From NCBI RefSeq assembly GCF_002909375.1, contig NZ_PPXD01000005.1:355597-419596 (forward strand): a stretch of 64,000 nt of DNA, given 5' to 3'. This document shows positions 30,409-42,269 of the stretch, piece after piece. The stretch is from Cryobacterium zongtaii. GTDB taxonomy: Bacteria > Actinomycetota > Actinomycetes > Actinomycetales > Microbacteriaceae. Each line of letters starts with the position of its first letter. The first letter of the stretch is position 1. The notes below the pieces were generated by a model, which saw nothing but the letters and a program-made list of their open reading frames with translations, ran no database searches and was not told the origin of the DNA. The translations under genes and the position numbers were made by a program.

Positions 30409-32138
30409 GAGGTGGCCTCCGCTGCCAGCTGGGATGCCGCAATTTCCTGGTAGGTCGACGAGGTCGCGAGCAGCTGTTCGTGGGTGCCGCTCGCGACGAT
30501 GCGGCCGTCTTCGACGACGAGGATCTGGTCGGCGTCGAGGATCGTGGACACCCGCTGGGCCACGATGATCATGGTGGCGTCGGCGACGTCCGCGGCCAGG
30601 GCCGCCCGCAGCCGGGCATCCGTGGCGAGGTCGAGCGCCGAGAATGAGTCATCGAAGATATATAGCTCCGGCCGTTTCACCAGCGCCCGGGCGATTGCGA
30701 GGCGTTGCCGCTGCCCGCCGGAAACGTTGGTGCCGCCCTGGGCGATGGCGGCGTCGAGGCCACCGTCGAGCCGTTCGACGAAGTCGCGGGCCTGCGCGGT
30801 CTCCAGCGCCTGCCAGATCTCGGCCTCGGTGGCATCCGGCTTGCCGTAGAGCAGGTTGCTGCGCACGGTGCCGGAGAACAGGTAGGGCTTCTGCGGAACA
30901 AGGCCGATGTGGCCCCAGAGCAGGTCGGGGTTCAGCTCGCGCACGTCGACACCGCCGAACAGCACGGTGCCGCTGGTGGCATCGAACAGGCGCGGCAGCA
31001 GGTTGACCAGGGTGGTCTTGCCCGAACCTGTGCTGCCGATGATGGCGGTGGTGAACCCGGGTCTGGCCACGAAGCTGATGTCGCTGAGCACGGGCTGTTC
31101 GGCGCCGGGGTAGGCGAAGCTCACGCCCCGAAGCTCCAGCTCGCCGTGCCCGTGCGTCTGGTTCACGGGGTTCTTTGGCGGACGCACGCTGGAGGCGGTG
31201 TCGAGCACCTCGCCGATCCGGTCGGCCGACACTGTGGCGCGGGGAATCATCACGGCCATGAAGGTCGCCATCATCACGGCCATCAGGATCTGCATCAGGT
31301 AGCTGAGGAACGCGATCAGGGTGCCCACCTGCATCGATCCGTCTTCGATGCGGAACGCGCCGAACCAAATCACGGCGACGCTGGAGACGTTGAGCACCAG
31401 CATCACCACGGGGAACATCAGCGCCATCAGCCGGCCGGCCTGCAGGGCGGTGTGGGTGACGTCGGTGTTGGCCTGGCCGAAGCGGCGGGTCTCCACGTCT
31501 TCGCGCACGAATGCGCGAATGACCCGGATGCCGGTGAGCTGTTCGCGCAGCACCCGGTTGACGGTGTCGATGCGCACCTGCATCACCCTGAACAGCGGCA
31601 CCATGCGCACGATGATCAGCCCGACGGCCACGAGCAGCACGGGCACGCTGACGGCGATCAGCCAGGACAGTTCGAGGTCCTGGCGCATCGCCATGATCAC
31701 CCCGCCGATGCAGAGGATGGGCGCTGAGACCAGCAGGGTGCAGGTGGTGAGCACGAGCATCTGCACCTGTTGCACGTCGTTGGTGGAGCGGGTGATCAGC
31801 GAGGGGGCGCCGAATCGGCTGACCTCCTGCTCGGAGAATTCGCCGACCCTGGTGAAGACCGCCCCGCGCAGGTCACGGCCGAGGGCCATGGCCGCCTTGG
31901 CGCCGAAGTAGACGGCGATGATGGCGCAGATGATCTGGCCGAGGGTGATCATCAGCATGATCCCGCCGACGCGGAGGATGTAGCCGGTGTCGCCGGTGGC
32001 CACGCCCTCGTCGATGATGTCGGCGTTCAACGATGGCAGGTAGAGCGACGCGATCGACTGCGCCAGCTGGAAGACGACGACGGCCACCAGCAGGCGCCAG
32101 TGCGGCCGGAGGTAGCGAACGAGCAGTGTCCAGAGCAT
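30405..32138 (-). CDS. heterodimeric ABC exporter subunit with degenerate ATP site
   Basis: A 577-residue half-transporter. The nucleotide-binding domain has a canonical signature (VSGGQRQR), but Walker B is YIFDDSFSALD with Asp in place of the catalytic Glu, and the switch His is Gln (VAQRVST). This is the usual asymmetry of heterodimeric exporters such as TM287/288: this subunit supplies the non-hydrolysing site. It overlaps the aldo/keto reductase stop by one base (TGATG) and its partner by ATGA. Confidence 0.93.
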   Translation of the reverse strand: MLWTLLVRYLRPHWRLLVAVVVFQLAQSIASLYLPSLNADIIDEGVATGDTGYILRVGGIMLMITLGQIICAIIAVYFGAKAAMALGRDLRGAVFTRVGEFSEQEVSRFGAPSLITRSTNDVQQVQMLVLTTCTLLVSAPILCIGGVIMAMRQDLELSWLIAVSVPVLLVAVGLIIVRMVPLFRVMQVRIDTVNRVLREQLTGIRVIRAFVREDVETRRFGQANTDVTHTALQAGRLMALMFPVVMLVLNVSSVAVIWFGAFRIEDGSMQVGTLIAFLSYLMQILMAVMMATFMAVMIPRATVSADRIGEVLDTASSVRPPKNPVNQTHGHGELELRGVSFAYPGAEQPVLSDISFVARPGFTTAIIGSTGSGKTTLVNLLPRLFDATSGTVLFGGVDVRELNPDLLWGHIGLVPQKPYLFSGTVRSNLLYGKPDATEAEIWQALETAQARDFVERLDGGLDAAIAQGGTNVSGGQRQRLAIARALVKRPELYIFDDSFSALDLATDARLRAALAADVADATMIIVAQRVSTILDADQILVVEDGRIVASGTHEQLLATSSTYQEIAASQLAAEATS

Positions 32139-33100
32139 CAGGCGAAGAGGGCGGAGATGTAGGCGACGTCTTCAGCCGTGGGCCGCCAGGTGGTGGCGGC
32201 CTCGGCGTTCTGCACGATCTGCTCCGGCTTGGTGGCGCCGGCGATCACGCTGGTGAGACCGGGCTGGGCCAGGAGCCAGGCCAGGGTCGCGGCCAGCATG
32301 CTCACGCCGCGGTCGTCGCAGAACTGCTGGTAACGCTCGATGGTGTCCCAGGGGGCGTCGTCGAGCAGGTGCCGGCGGATGGTCATGATGCGGCTGTCCG
32401 CCGGGCCGCCCTCACGACTGAACTTGCCGGTGAACAGCCCGTTGTAGAGCGGAAAGAACGGCAGGAAGCCCAGGCCGTAGGCGTTCACGGCGGGCAGGAC
32501 CTCGTCTTCGGCGTCGCGCACGAGCAGGCTGTACTCGTTCTGTGCCGAGATGAAGGCCGGGTGATGGTTGATCCTGGCGGTGAATTCGGCTTCGGCGATC
32601 TGCCAGCCGGCCAGGTTGGAGTGGCCGATGTAGCGGATCTTGCCCTCACGGATGAGGTCGTCCAGGGTCTCGAGGGTCTCCTCGATGGGGGTGTTGGCGT
32701 CGGGCCGGTGCAGTTGGTACAGGTCGATCCAGTCGGTCTGCAGCCGGGTGAGCGACGCTTCGACGGCCAGACGGATGTAGCGGCGGGAGCCGCGGGCGTC
32801 CCAGTCGGGGCCGTTCGCGCCGGCCATGTCCATGCCGAATTTGGTGGCGAGCACGATCTGGTCGCGCTTGCCGCGCAGGGCGTTGCCCATCAGGGTTTCG
32901 CTGAGTCCGCGTTCCGCGCCGTAAATGTCCGCGGTGTCGAACAGGGTCACACCGGTGTCGATGGCCGCATCGATCACCAGGGAGGTACCCGCCTGGGTCT
33001 CGGTGCTGGTGCCGTTACGGCCGAAGTTATTGCAGCCCAGACCGATCGTCGAGACGACGAGGCCGGAGTTGCCGAGAGTGCGATAGTCGATCTGAGCCAT
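32138..33100 (-). CDS. aldo/keto reductase
   Basis: A 320-residue NADPH-dependent reductase of the AKR fold. The catalytic tetrad is readable as Asp and Tyr in DTADIYG, Lys in LATKFG and His in YQLHRPD; the cofactor region is SVIAGATKPEQI. The physiological substrate is unknown. It is the first gene of an operon with the ABC exporter. TAGTCT six bases before the ATG and the lack of a Shine-Dalgarno sequence suggest a leaderless mRNA. Confidence 0.92.
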   Translation of the reverse strand: MAQIDYRTLGNSGLVVSTIGLGCNNFGRNGTSTETQAGTSLVIDAAIDTGVTLFDTADIYGAERGLSETLMGNALRGKRDQIVLATKFGMDMAGANGPDWDARGSRRYIRLAVEASLTRLQTDWIDLYQLHRPDANTPIEETLETLDDLIREGKIRYIGHSNLAGWQIAEAEFTARINHHPAFISAQNEYSLLVRDAEDEVLPAVNAYGLGFLPFFPLYNGLFTGKFSREGGPADSRIMTIRRHLLDDAPWDTIERYQQFCDDRGVSMLAATLAWLLAQPGLTSVIAGATKPEQIVQNAEAATTWRPTAEDVAYISALFA

Positions 33101-33106
33101 TGCTAC

Positions 33107-33112
33107 AGACTA
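33107..33112 (-). promoter_or_regulatory. -10 element of the aldo/keto reductase-exporter operon
   Basis: TAGTCT on the minus strand, six bases before the ATG. The 132-base region up to the divergent ogt start holds the promoters of both genes. Confidence 0.4.
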
Positions 33113-33220
33113 TTCCTGTGCGGCGATGATGTGACCACCTACGGCCCCTCCTCCACAGGCCCCTGACCGGCCGGATATTCCCCTGTCCGAAAACCGCCGG
33201 AACCGTTCGGGACCGCCGAC

Positions 33221-33226
33221 TACAGT
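33221..33226 (+). promoter_or_regulatory. -10 element of ogt-tag (leaderless)
   Basis: TACAGT six bases before the ogt ATG, with no ribosome-binding sequence in between. Confidence 0.4.
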
Positions 33227-33232
33227 CACACT

Positions 33233-33742
33233 ATGACCAGCGCAGCCCCCACTCCCCCGAACCTGATCCGCGTGCAGAGCCCCCTCGGCGACCTCGAGCT
33301 CACGGGCGATGACACCGAGGTCTGGTCCCTGGCCATCGTCAGGGACGGCCACCTCCCCCTGGAAGGCCTGCCGGAGGCTCCCAACGCGCTGCTTGGACGC
33401 GCCGCCGCTGAACTCGGCGAGTACTTCGCCGGCGCGAGGGTCACCTTCGACGTGCCGGTGCGGTTGAACCGCGGCACCGAGTTCCAGCAGAGCGTCTGGC
33501 GGGGTCTGGCCGCCATCCCCTTCGGCGATCATCTTTCCTACGGTGAGCTGGGCCGTTCGATCGGCAGGAGCGGCGCCGGCCGGGCGATCGGCGGCGCCGT
33601 CGGCGCGAACCCGGCGCCGATCCTGGTGGGCTGCCATCGGGTGCTCGCCTCTAACGGGCGCATCACCGGTTTCAGCGCCGGCGAGGGCATCCCCACCAAA
33701 CAGTGGCTGCTGCGGCACGAGGGCATCGAGTACGTCGGATGA
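33233..33742 (+). CDS. ogt: methylated-DNA--[protein]-cysteine S-methyltransferase
   Basis: A 169-residue suicide repair protein that removes O6-alkyl groups from guanine. The DNA-binding Arg finger is in GRAIGGAVGANP. The acceptor Cys is present, but the normally invariant PCHRV reads GCHRV; the distal segment GFSAGEGIPTKQWLLRHEG is normal. It is coupled by ATGA to the 3-methyladenine glycosylase gene, giving a two-gene alkylation repair operon. Confidence 0.93.
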   Translation: MTSAAPTPPNLIRVQSPLGDLELTGDDTEVWSLAIVRDGHLPLEGLPEAPNALLGRAAAELGEYFAGARVTFDVPVRLNRGTEFQQSVWRGLAAIPFGDHLSYGELGRSIGRSGAGRAIGGAVGANPAPILVGCHRVLASNGRITGFSAGEGIPTKQWLLRHEGIEYVG

Positions 33743-34344
33743 CAACCGAGGAAACCGTGATTCCGCGGCCATCCGTCGTCGTCGGTGACGACGGAGTCGC
33801 CCGGTGCGGCTGGGCCGCGAACGACGCCGAGTACCGGCGCTACCACGACGAGGAGTGGGGCCGGCCGCTGCGCGATGAGCAGCGCCTGTTCGAGAAGCTG
33901 TGCCTGGAGGGATTCCAGGCGGGGCTGTCCTGGATCACGATCCTCCGGCGCCGGCCGGCGTTCCGGGCCGCGTTCGCCGGTTTCGACGTCGATGCCGTCG
34001 CCGCGTTCACCGAGGCGGATGTGGAGCGGCTGCTCACCGATGAGCGCATCATCCGGCACCGGGGCAAGATCACCGCCACCATCGACAACGCCCGAACCAC
34101 CCTGGCCCTGGGCGAGAGCCTGACCGAGCTGATCTGGAGCTTCGCACCGGCACCGCGGAGCACGCCGCTCACTGATCTGGCCGAGGTGCCGGCGATCACG
34201 CCGGAGTCCACCGCGCTCAGCACGACACTCAGAGCCCGCGGCTACAGGTTCGTGGGCCCGACCACCATGTACGCGCTGATGCAGTCGAGCGGGCTCGTGA
34301 ACGACCACGTTCTCGGCTGCCACCTGGCGCCGGCGCCGGCCTAG
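33739..34344 (+). CDS. tag: DNA-3-methyladenine glycosylase I
   Basis: A 201-residue base-excision repair enzyme. The family start RCGWA with its zinc-ligand Cys, followed by [25 protein letters not shown] and the C-terminal [22 protein letters not shown]...CH, identifies it. The ATG overlaps the ogt stop (ATGA). Its stop shares the palindrome CTAG with the stop of the convergent mdh gene. Confidence 0.95.
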   Translation: MTTEETVIPRPSVVVGDDGVARCGWAANDAEYRRYHDEEWGRPLRDEQRLFEKLCLEGFQAGLSWITILRRRPAFRAAFAGFDVDAVAAFTEADVERLLTDERIIRHRGKITATIDNARTTLALGESLTELIWSFAPAPRSTPLTDLAEVPAITPESTALSTTLRARGYRFVGPTTMYALMQSSGLVNDHVLGCHLAPAPA

Positions 34345-35342
34345 GCGGATTCTCGCGGGCCGAGCAGCCCCAGTGCACTGACGGCGGCGCGCTCCGCCTG
34401 CAGTTCGGCCACCGAGGTGTTGATCCGGGCGCGGGAGAAGTCGTCAACAGCCAGCCCCGGCTCGATCGCCCAACGGCCGCCCAGGGAGCGCACGGGGTAG
34501 GACGACACCAGGCCGGCCGGCACGCCGTATGACCCGTCGGAGAACACTCCGGCGCTGGTCCAGTCGTGACCGGTGCCGTTCACCCAGTCGTAGACATGGT
34601 CGACCGTGGCGCTGGCGGCAGACCCCATCGAGGACGCTCCGCGCACGGCGATGATCTCGGCGCCGCGGTTGGCCACCCGCGGGATGAACTCGTTCACCAG
34701 CCAGGCCTCGTCGACGAGCTCCCGCACCGGGCGTCCGTCGATGGTGGCGTGGGACACGTCGGGGTACTGCAGAGCCGAGTGGTTGCCCCAGATAGCCACG
34801 CCCCTCACCGAGGTGACCGGCACCGACAGGTGCGCCGCGAGCTGGGCGACCGCGCGGTTGTGGTCGAGCCTGGTCAGGGCGGTGAAACGGTCGGCGGGTA
34901 CATCCGGCGCGTGGCTGGCCGTGACCAGGGCATTGGTGTTGGCCGGGTTGCCCACCACGACCACCCTGATGTCGTCGGCGGCGCCGGCGTTGATGGCGGC
35001 GCCCTGCGGGCCGAAGATGCGGGCGTTGCCCTCGAGCAGGTCCGCACGCTGCTGGCCGGGTCCGCGGGGCCGCGAGCCCACGAGGATGGCCACGTTGGCG
35101 CCGTCGAAGGCCTGCACCGGGTCATCCGTTACGAGCACCTCGCGCAGCAGCGGGAAGGCGCTGTCCTGCAGTTCGAAGGCGCTGCCCTCCGCGGCCCGGA
35201 GACCGCTGGGGATCTCGAGCAGGCGGAGCGCGACGGGAACGTCAGGTCCGAGCAATTGGCCCGAGGCGATGCGGAACATCAGCGCATAGCCGATGTTGCC
35301 TCCGGCGCCGGTGACGGTGACGTTTACTCGTTGTCTCTGCAC
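34341..35342 (-). CDS. mdh: malate dehydrogenase
   Basis: A 333-residue NAD-dependent enzyme interconverting malate and oxaloacetate. The nucleotide-binding motif is [18 protein letters not shown], substrate Arg residues are in [11 protein letters not shown], and the catalytic pair lies in TRLDHNRA and [12 protein letters not shown]. It begins with GTG directly behind TAGTAT plus six bases, which points to a leaderless promoter, although the yaaA stop is only nine bases upstream. Confidence 0.96.
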   Translation of the reverse strand: MQRQRVNVTVTGAGGNIGYALMFRIASGQLLGPDVPVALRLLEIPSGLRAAEGSAFELQDSAFPLLREVLVTDDPVQAFDGANVAILVGSRPRGPGQQRADLLEGNARIFGPQGAAINAGAADDIRVVVVGNPANTNALVTASHAPDVPADRFTALTRLDHNRAVAQLAAHLSVPVTSVRGVAIWGNHSALQYPDVSHATIDGRPVRELVDEAWLVNEFIPRVANRGAEIIAVRGASSMGSAASATVDHVYDWVNGTGHDWTSAGVFSDGSYGVPAGLVSSYPVRSLGGRWAIEPGLAVDDFSRARINTSVAELQAERAAVSALGLLGPRESA

Positions 35343-35348
35343 GAATTC

Positions 35349-35354
35349 ATACTA
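35349..35354 (-). promoter_or_regulatory. -10 element of mdh (leaderless)
   Basis: TAGTAT on the minus strand, six bases before the GTG start; the best match to TATAAT among the leaderless candidates here. It overlaps the end of yaaA. Confidence 0.5.
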
Positions 35355-36122
35355 GAGGTGACCGGCGACGACGAGTTCGAGTTCGCCGGCAGCGCCGGGC
35401 CGCAGGGCGAATCCGGCCGTCGGCGCCCAGGCGAGGAGCGCGTCGACGGTGTCGAAGGCCTGGCCGTGCTGCAGCAGCGCCCTGGTGAAGTCGCCCTTGG
35501 CCTTTTTGTTGAAGTGGTTGAGGGCGCGGGTGCGACCGTCGGCGCTCTCGGTCACCACCCGCAGGTAGAACCGCCGCGGATGCCCCGCCGCAGGTCCCAG
35601 CGACACGTACCCTTCCGAGCGCAGGTCGAGCAGCAGCCCGCCCGAACCATCGGACGCGGTGGCCTCGAGCGCCGCGGACACGTCGGCAGCCCAGTGCTTC
35701 TTGAGGGGCAGGCCCGGCAGCCGGGAGTCGTGCGAGAGCCTGTAGGCGGGCACGAGGTCGAGCCCCCCGACGGGTCCGAGTAGCGCGGAGTGCACCAGCA
35801 GGTGCCGGCCTGCGAAGTCGCGAGCCGCCGGCGACAGGGTGTCGGCGGCCAACGCGTCATAGAGCACCCCGGTGTACCTGTCGATGACCGGGGTAGTCGG
35901 GGAGGACAGCAGGGCGGCGTTGCGGTCGATCTCGGCGAGTTGGGTGCGGCCGAGCTTGAGGGCGCGCACGGTGGCGTCCTGGTCGGCGGCCAGCGCGGCC
36001 AGGGCGGTAGTGAGCACGTGGCGGCGACCGGTCAGCGCAGGGAAGGCCAGGGAGTCAATCGCCAGGGGCATGCAAACGCCGCCGGAGCGTTTCGTCTCCG
36101 ACGGCGGTAGCAATACAAACAC
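35352..36122 (-). CDS. yaaA: YaaA family protein (peroxide stress, DUF328)
   Basis: A 256-residue protein. The start LLPPSETKRSGG and the later YRLSHDSRLPGLPLKKHW, LLLDLRSEGY and LNHFNKKAKGDFTRALL are characteristic. In Escherichia coli YaaA limits intracellular iron during peroxide stress and binds DNA; whether this actinobacterial member does so is unknown. The GTG start has AGGA six bases upstream and lies 23 bases after atpC, so it may be read from the ATP synthase operon. Confidence 0.9.
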   Translation of the reverse strand: MFVLLPPSETKRSGGVCMPLAIDSLAFPALTGRRHVLTTALAALAADQDATVRALKLGRTQLAEIDRNAALLSSPTTPVIDRYTGVLYDALAADTLSPAARDFAGRHLLVHSALLGPVGGLDLVPAYRLSHDSRLPGLPLKKHWAADVSAALEATASDGSGGLLLDLRSEGYVSLGPAAGHPRRFYLRVVTESADGRTRALNHFNKKAKGDFTRALLQHGQAFDTVDALLAWAPTAGFALRPGAAGELELVVAGHL

Positions 36123-36145
36123 GAGGATCCTAAATCAGGCGGCGC

Positions 36146-36412
36146 CTAAACGAGTGCGGCCCGGCGGGCGACAATGGAGATGATGTCGTTGTCCACGGAC
36201 AGGAACCCGTCGTCAGCCTCGGCGACGACCTTGGTTCCGTCCAGCAGCGTGATGCGAACCTCGCCGCTGGACAGGATGGCCAGCAACGGCTCGTGGCCGA
36301 CAAGAATACCGATCTCGCCTTCCACCGTGCGCGCGACAACCATCGACGCCTCGCCGGACCAGACCTGCTGGTCCGCCGAGACGAGAGTCACGGTGAGCGA
36401 AGCCGAAGCCAT
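36146..36412 (-). CDS. atpC: F1Fo ATP synthase epsilon subunit, short form
   Basis: 88 residues, only the beta-sandwich domain (LTVTLVSADQQVWSGEA, GEIGILVGHEPLLA). The C-terminal helical hairpin that inhibits ATP hydrolysis in the 130-140-residue epsilon of other bacteria is missing, as in several actinobacteria. It starts two bases after the atpD stop and is the last atp gene. Confidence 0.94.
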   Translation of the reverse strand: MASASLTVTLVSADQQVWSGEASMVVARTVEGEIGILVGHEPLLAILSSGEVRITLLDGTKVVAEADDGFLSVDNDIISIVARRAALV

Positions 36413-36414
36413 GC

Positions 36415-37896
<1,482 letters not shown>

Positions 37897-38796
37897 TTAG
37901 TTCTTGGCGGATGAGAGCGCGTCGGCTCCACCCACGATCTCGGAAATCTGCTGCGTGATCTCGGTCTGGCGCGCATTGTTCGACAGCCGCGTGAAGTCCT
38001 TGATGAGCTTGTCGGCATTGTCGCTGGCCGACTTCATCGCCTTCTGGCGGCTGGCGTGCTCCGAGGCCGCGGACTGCAACATGGCGTTGAAGATGCGGCT
38101 TTCGATGTAGACCGGCAGCAGGGCGTCGAGCACGGTCTCGGGGTCCGGTTCGAATTCGTAGAGCGGCAGCGTGGCCGGCACGTCGCCGGCTTCACCCTCG
38201 ACGACCTCCAGGGGCAGAAGGCGCACAACCTGGGGAACCTGGGTGACCATGCTCACGAAGCGGTTGTAGACGATGTGAATCTCGTCGACGCCACCGTCAT
38301 CGGCTTCGCGCAGGAAGGCCGACAGAAGCGCGTCGCCGATCTCCTGGGCGGTGTCGAACTCGGGACGGTCGGTTCCGCCGGTCCACGACTGCTCGGACAC
38401 ACGACGGCGGAAGCTGAAGTACGCCAGGGCCTTGCGGCCGACGAGGTAATAGACGACGTCCTTGCCCTGGTTGCGCAGCAGCTCACTGAGCTGTTCAGCC
38501 TCACGAAGTACCTGCGAGCTGAACGCGCCCGCGAGTCCACGGTCCGAGGCGAAGATGACGACCGCGGCACGGTTGATGACCTCGGGTTCGGTGGTCAGCA
38601 CGTGCTCGACGTTCGAGTAGGTGGCGACGGCCGACACCGCCTGCGTGATCGCACGCGAATACGGGGTGGAAGCCGCGACTCGCGCCTGCGCCTTCTGGAT
38701 GCGCGAAGCGGAGATCAACTCCATGGCCCGAGTGATCTTCTTGGTCGTCTGGGCAGACTTGATCTTCTGCCGGTAGACCCGAAGTTGCGCTCCCAT
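37897..38796 (-). CDS. atpG: F1Fo ATP synthase gamma subunit
   Basis: 299-residue central rotor shaft. The N-terminal helix ([33 protein letters not shown]) and C-terminal helix ([21 protein letters not shown]) form the coiled coil inside F1. GGAG precedes the ATG. It follows atpA by 88 bases. Confidence 0.98.
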   Translation of the reverse strand: MGAQLRVYRQKIKSAQTTKKITRAMELISASRIQKAQARVAASTPYSRAITQAVSAVATYSNVEHVLTTEPEVINRAAVVIFASDRGLAGAFSSQVLREAEQLSELLRNQGKDVVYYLVGRKALAYFSFRRRVSEQSWTGGTDRPEFDTAQEIGDALLSAFLREADDGGVDEIHIVYNRFVSMVTQVPQVVRLLPLEVVEGEAGDVPATLPLYEFEPDPETVLDALLPVYIESRIFNAMLQSAASEHASRQKAMKSASDNADKLIKDFTRLSNNARQTEITQQISEIVGGADALSSAKN

Positions 38797-38884
38797 GTGT
38801 CTCCTGTGCTTGCTTAGATATCGTGTCGATGAGTGTCAAGTACCCGGTCCGAGCCGCCTGGGGCGGCTCGGACCGGATGCGCGG

Positions 38885-40525
38885 TTAGCGCTTGTGCTTG
38901 ACGATCTTTTCCTGGTTGACGTCTTCTGCCTTGGTTGCGACGAACTCTTCGCGGCCGACGGAAGCAAGGGGCTTGCCCTCACCGGTCTGGAATTCGCGCT
39001 TGAAGGTGTCAACCGCGGTGGTCAGTTCGGCGACGGTGTCGTCGCTGAGCACGTTGGTGTCGCGGAGCGTCGTGAGGATGCTGGTGGTGCGGCCGAGGAA
39101 GTCGAGCAGTTCGCGTTCGAAGCGCAGGATGTCCTCGAGGGGAACCTCGTCCAGCTTGCCGTTCGTGCCGGCCCAGATCGAAACGACCTGGTCTTCGACG
39201 GGGTACGGCGAGTACTGCGGCTGCTTGAGCAGCTCGGTGAGACGGGCGCCACGAGCAAGCTGGCGACGGCTGGCCGGGTCGAGGTCAGATGCGAACATCG
39301 AGAACGCCTCGAGGGAACGGTACTGGGCCAGTTCGAGCTTGAGGGTACCGGAGACCTTTTTGATCGACTTGACCTGGGCGTCGCCACCAACACGCGAAAC
39401 CGAGATTCCCACGTCGACCGCGGGGCGCTGGTTGGCGTTGAAGAGGTCGGACTGCAGGAAGATCTGACCGTCGGTGATCGAGATCACGTTGGTCGGGATG
39501 TAGGCGGCAACGTCGTTGGCCTTGGTCTCGATGATCGGCAGGCCGGTCATCGATCCGGCACCGAGCTCGTCGGAGAGCTTGGCACAACGCTCGAGCAGAC
39601 GGGAGTGCAGGTAGAACACGTCGCCGGGGTACGCTTCGCGTCCCGGCGGGCGACGCAGCAGCAGCGACACCGCACGGTAGGCCTCGGCCTGCTTGGACAG
39701 GTCGTCGAAGATGATGAGAACGTGCTTGCCGGCGTACATCCAGTGCTGGCCGATGGCCGAGCCGGTGTACGGCGCGAGGTACTTGAAGCCGGCCGGGTCG
39801 GACGCGGGAGCCGCGACGATGGTCGTGTACTCCATCGCTCCGGCATCCTCGAGCGCACCCTTCACCGAAGCGATGGTGGAGCCCTTCTGGCCGATTGCGA
39901 CGTAGATGCAGCGAACCTGCTTGTTGGAGTCGCCGGACTCCCAGTTCGCCTTCTGGTTGATGATGGTGTCCACCGCGATGGCGGTCTTGCCGGTCTGGCG
40001 GTCACCGATGATCAGCTGGCGCTGGCCACGGCCGATCGGGATCATCGCGTCGATGGCCTTGATGCCGGTCTGCATCGGCTCGTGCACGCTCTTGCGGTGC
40101 ATGACGCCGGGAGCCTGCAGCTCGAGGGCGCGGCGACCGTCCGTGGCGATCTCACCGAGACCGTCGATCGGGGCGCCGAGCGGGTCGACGACACGGCCGA
40201 GGTAACCGTCGCCGACGGGAACGGAGAGGACCTCGCCGGTGCGGTACACCTCCATGCCTTCGACGATGCCGGCGAACTCGCCGAGGACGACAACACCGAT
40301 CTCGTCTTCGTCGAGGTTCAGCGCAAGGCCGAGGGTGCCGTCCGCGAACTTGATGAGCTCGTTGGCCATCACGCCGGGGAGACCCTGCACGTGGGCGATG
40401 CCATCGCCCGCGGTGGTGACGTAGCCGACCTCGGTCGTTGCGGCCTTGTTCGGCTCATAGGACTTGACGAAGTCCTGGAGAGCGTCACGGATCTCATCGG
40501 GGCTGATCGTTAGTTCTGCCATCAT
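38885..40525 (-). CDS. atpA: F1Fo ATP synthase alpha subunit
   Basis: 546-residue non-catalytic nucleotide-binding subunit with the P-loop GDRQTGKTA and the family signature [14 protein letters not shown]. Two ATGs in a row allow a start at 40525 or 40522. The 84-base gap to atpH contains no visible terminator. Confidence 0.99.
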   Translation of the reverse strand: MMAELTISPDEIRDALQDFVKSYEPNKAATTEVGYVTTAGDGIAHVQGLPGVMANELIKFADGTLGLALNLDEDEIGVVVLGEFAGIVEGMEVYRTGEVLSVPVGDGYLGRVVDPLGAPIDGLGEIATDGRRALELQAPGVMHRKSVHEPMQTGIKAIDAMIPIGRGQRQLIIGDRQTGKTAIAVDTIINQKANWESGDSNKQVRCIYVAIGQKGSTIASVKGALEDAGAMEYTTIVAAPASDPAGFKYLAPYTGSAIGQHWMYAGKHVLIIFDDLSKQAEAYRAVSLLLRRPPGREAYPGDVFYLHSRLLERCAKLSDELGAGSMTGLPIIETKANDVAAYIPTNVISITDGQIFLQSDLFNANQRPAVDVGISVSRVGGDAQVKSIKKVSGTLKLELAQYRSLEAFSMFASDLDPASRRQLARGARLTELLKQPQYSPYPVEDQVVSIWAGTNGKLDEVPLEDILRFERELLDFLGRTTSILTTLRDTNVLSDDTVAELTTAVDTFKREFQTGEGKPLASVGREEFVATKAEDVNQEKIVKHKR

Positions 40526-40609
40526 CTTCCCTTTTCTGTACAGCAGTACAGGCTTTGTCTTTTCGACACGTTACCGTCTCGAGATATGTGTGTTCTGGCA
40601 ACCCGAAGG

Positions 40610-41407
40610 TTAGCCAGCAAGCTGCAGTCTCAAGTCCTTGAGACGGGTGGAGACGCTGCCGTCAATGACGTCATCGCCGATCTGTACCTTGAGGCCACCG
40701 ATGACGGATGCGTCGATGACCTGGTTGAGGGCGACGTTGCGTCCGTACCGGGCCGAGAGCGTCGCGGCGAGGCGGTCCAACTGCCCCTGCTGCAGCGCTG
40801 CCGCCACGGTGACCGTCGCAAGGATGCTGTCGGCCTGATCGGCGACGATGGTGGCCGCATCCGTGAGAAGCTCGCCGATACGGCGGCCGCGAGGCTGCTG
40901 CACCAGGTGGCGAACGATGACGAGGGTCTGGGGCGACACCTTGTCGGCGAGGAGCGCCTGGATGAGTCCGACCTTGGCTGAGGACTTACCCAGCTTGCTG
41001 GTCAGGGCCAACTCGAGTTCGGCATCCGAGGACACCGCCGCACCGAACTGGAACAGTTCGGATCGGATCGACACGTTCGGCTCGGCCGAATCCGCCGTCA
41101 CCCGCAACGCCAGCTCTTCGAGCGCGGCCAGCAGATCCTGGTGGCTCGACCAGCGGCCGACAGCCACGCTCAGCAGCAATTCGAGAGCGGCGGGCGTGAC
41201 GGTGGCACCGAAGACCGCACGAACGAGCGCGATCTTGTGTGACTCCTCCGCAGACGAATCGCCGAGAGCGGCGAGAAGCTGAGACGACTCACCGATGACC
41301 CGGCCGGCGTCGAACAGGTTCTCACCCGTCGCCAGATCAGCCCACTCGGCGTGGGCGGCGAGTGCCGCCCGCGACGTGGCCAAGGCTTCTCTGGTGGCGC
41401 TTCCCAT
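40610..41407 (-). CDS. atpH: F1Fo ATP synthase delta subunit
   Basis: 265-residue stator subunit, longer than the roughly 180 residues of E. coli delta but typical for actinobacteria. The C-terminal domain with FQFGAAVSSDAELELALTSK and DVIDGSVSTRLKDLRLQL is conserved. It starts five bases after atpF. Confidence 0.96.
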   Translation of the reverse strand: MGSATREALATSRAALAAHAEWADLATGENLFDAGRVIGESSQLLAALGDSSAEESHKIALVRAVFGATVTPAALELLLSVAVGRWSSHQDLLAALEELALRVTADSAEPNVSIRSELFQFGAAVSSDAELELALTSKLGKSSAKVGLIQALLADKVSPQTLVIVRHLVQQPRGRRIGELLTDAATIVADQADSILATVTVAAALQQGQLDRLAATLSARYGRNVALNQVIDASVIGGLKVQIGDDVIDGSVSTRLKDLRLQLAG

Positions 41408-41412
41408 GTGTC

Positions 41413-41970
41413 TTAGTTCTTTCCGGCCGAAGGGGCCGTGTTCTCGGTGGCTTCGATGTCAGCGAGGAACCGCTCGACCATGGCGCTTGCACGCGCATCG
41501 TCGTTCAGGCTCTCCCCGATCACGCCGGAGGCGAGGTCGATGGCGAGGGATCCGACTTCACTGCGCAGCGACTGGACAGCGGACTGACGCTCGGCCTCGA
41601 TCTGTGCCTTCGCGGTTGCCGTGATGCGGTTGGCCTCTGACGTGGCCTGTTCCCGCAGCTCGGCGAGAATGCGCTGACCGTCGGCGCGTGCCTGCTCGCG
41701 GATCTGGCCGGCTTCGACGCGGGCAACGGCCAGCTGGGCGGTGTACTGCTCGAGAGCAGCTTCGGCCTTGCGCTGGGCGTCGTCTGCCTTGGCGATGTTC
41801 CCTTCGATGGCCTCCGCACGGTCGTCAAGGATCTGACGGAAACGCGGGATCGCGAAGCGTACAAAGAAGACCATGACAACCAGGAGGACGACAAGCGACC
41901 AGGTGATGTCGTAGATGGCAGGAAGAAACGGGTTGGTTTCCGCTTCTGCTGCGAGAACAAGCTCAGGCAT
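41413..41970 (-). CDS. atpF: F1Fo ATP synthase subunit b
   Basis: 185-residue peripheral stalk subunit: one N-terminal membrane helix (ITWSLVVLLVVMVFFVRFAI) followed by a long charged, heptad-patterned helix. It begins 11 bases after atpE and precedes atpH. Confidence 0.97.
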   Translation of the reverse strand: MPELVLAAEAETNPFLPAIYDITWSLVVLLVVMVFFVRFAIPRFRQILDDRAEAIEGNIAKADDAQRKAEAALEQYTAQLAVARVEAGQIREQARADGQRILAELREQATSEANRITATAKAQIEAERQSAVQSLRSEVGSLAIDLASGVIGESLNDDARASAMVERFLADIEATENTAPSAGKN

Positions 41971-41981
41971 TGTGGTAATCC

Positions 41982-42260
<279 letters not shown>

Positions 42261-42269
42261 TCAGTTGTG

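Noticed and set aside
36064..36112. Imperfect hairpin CCGCCG...CGGCGG as terminator of the atp operon
   Set aside because: It lies inside the conserved first codons of yaaA, has a mismatched stem and no T-run.
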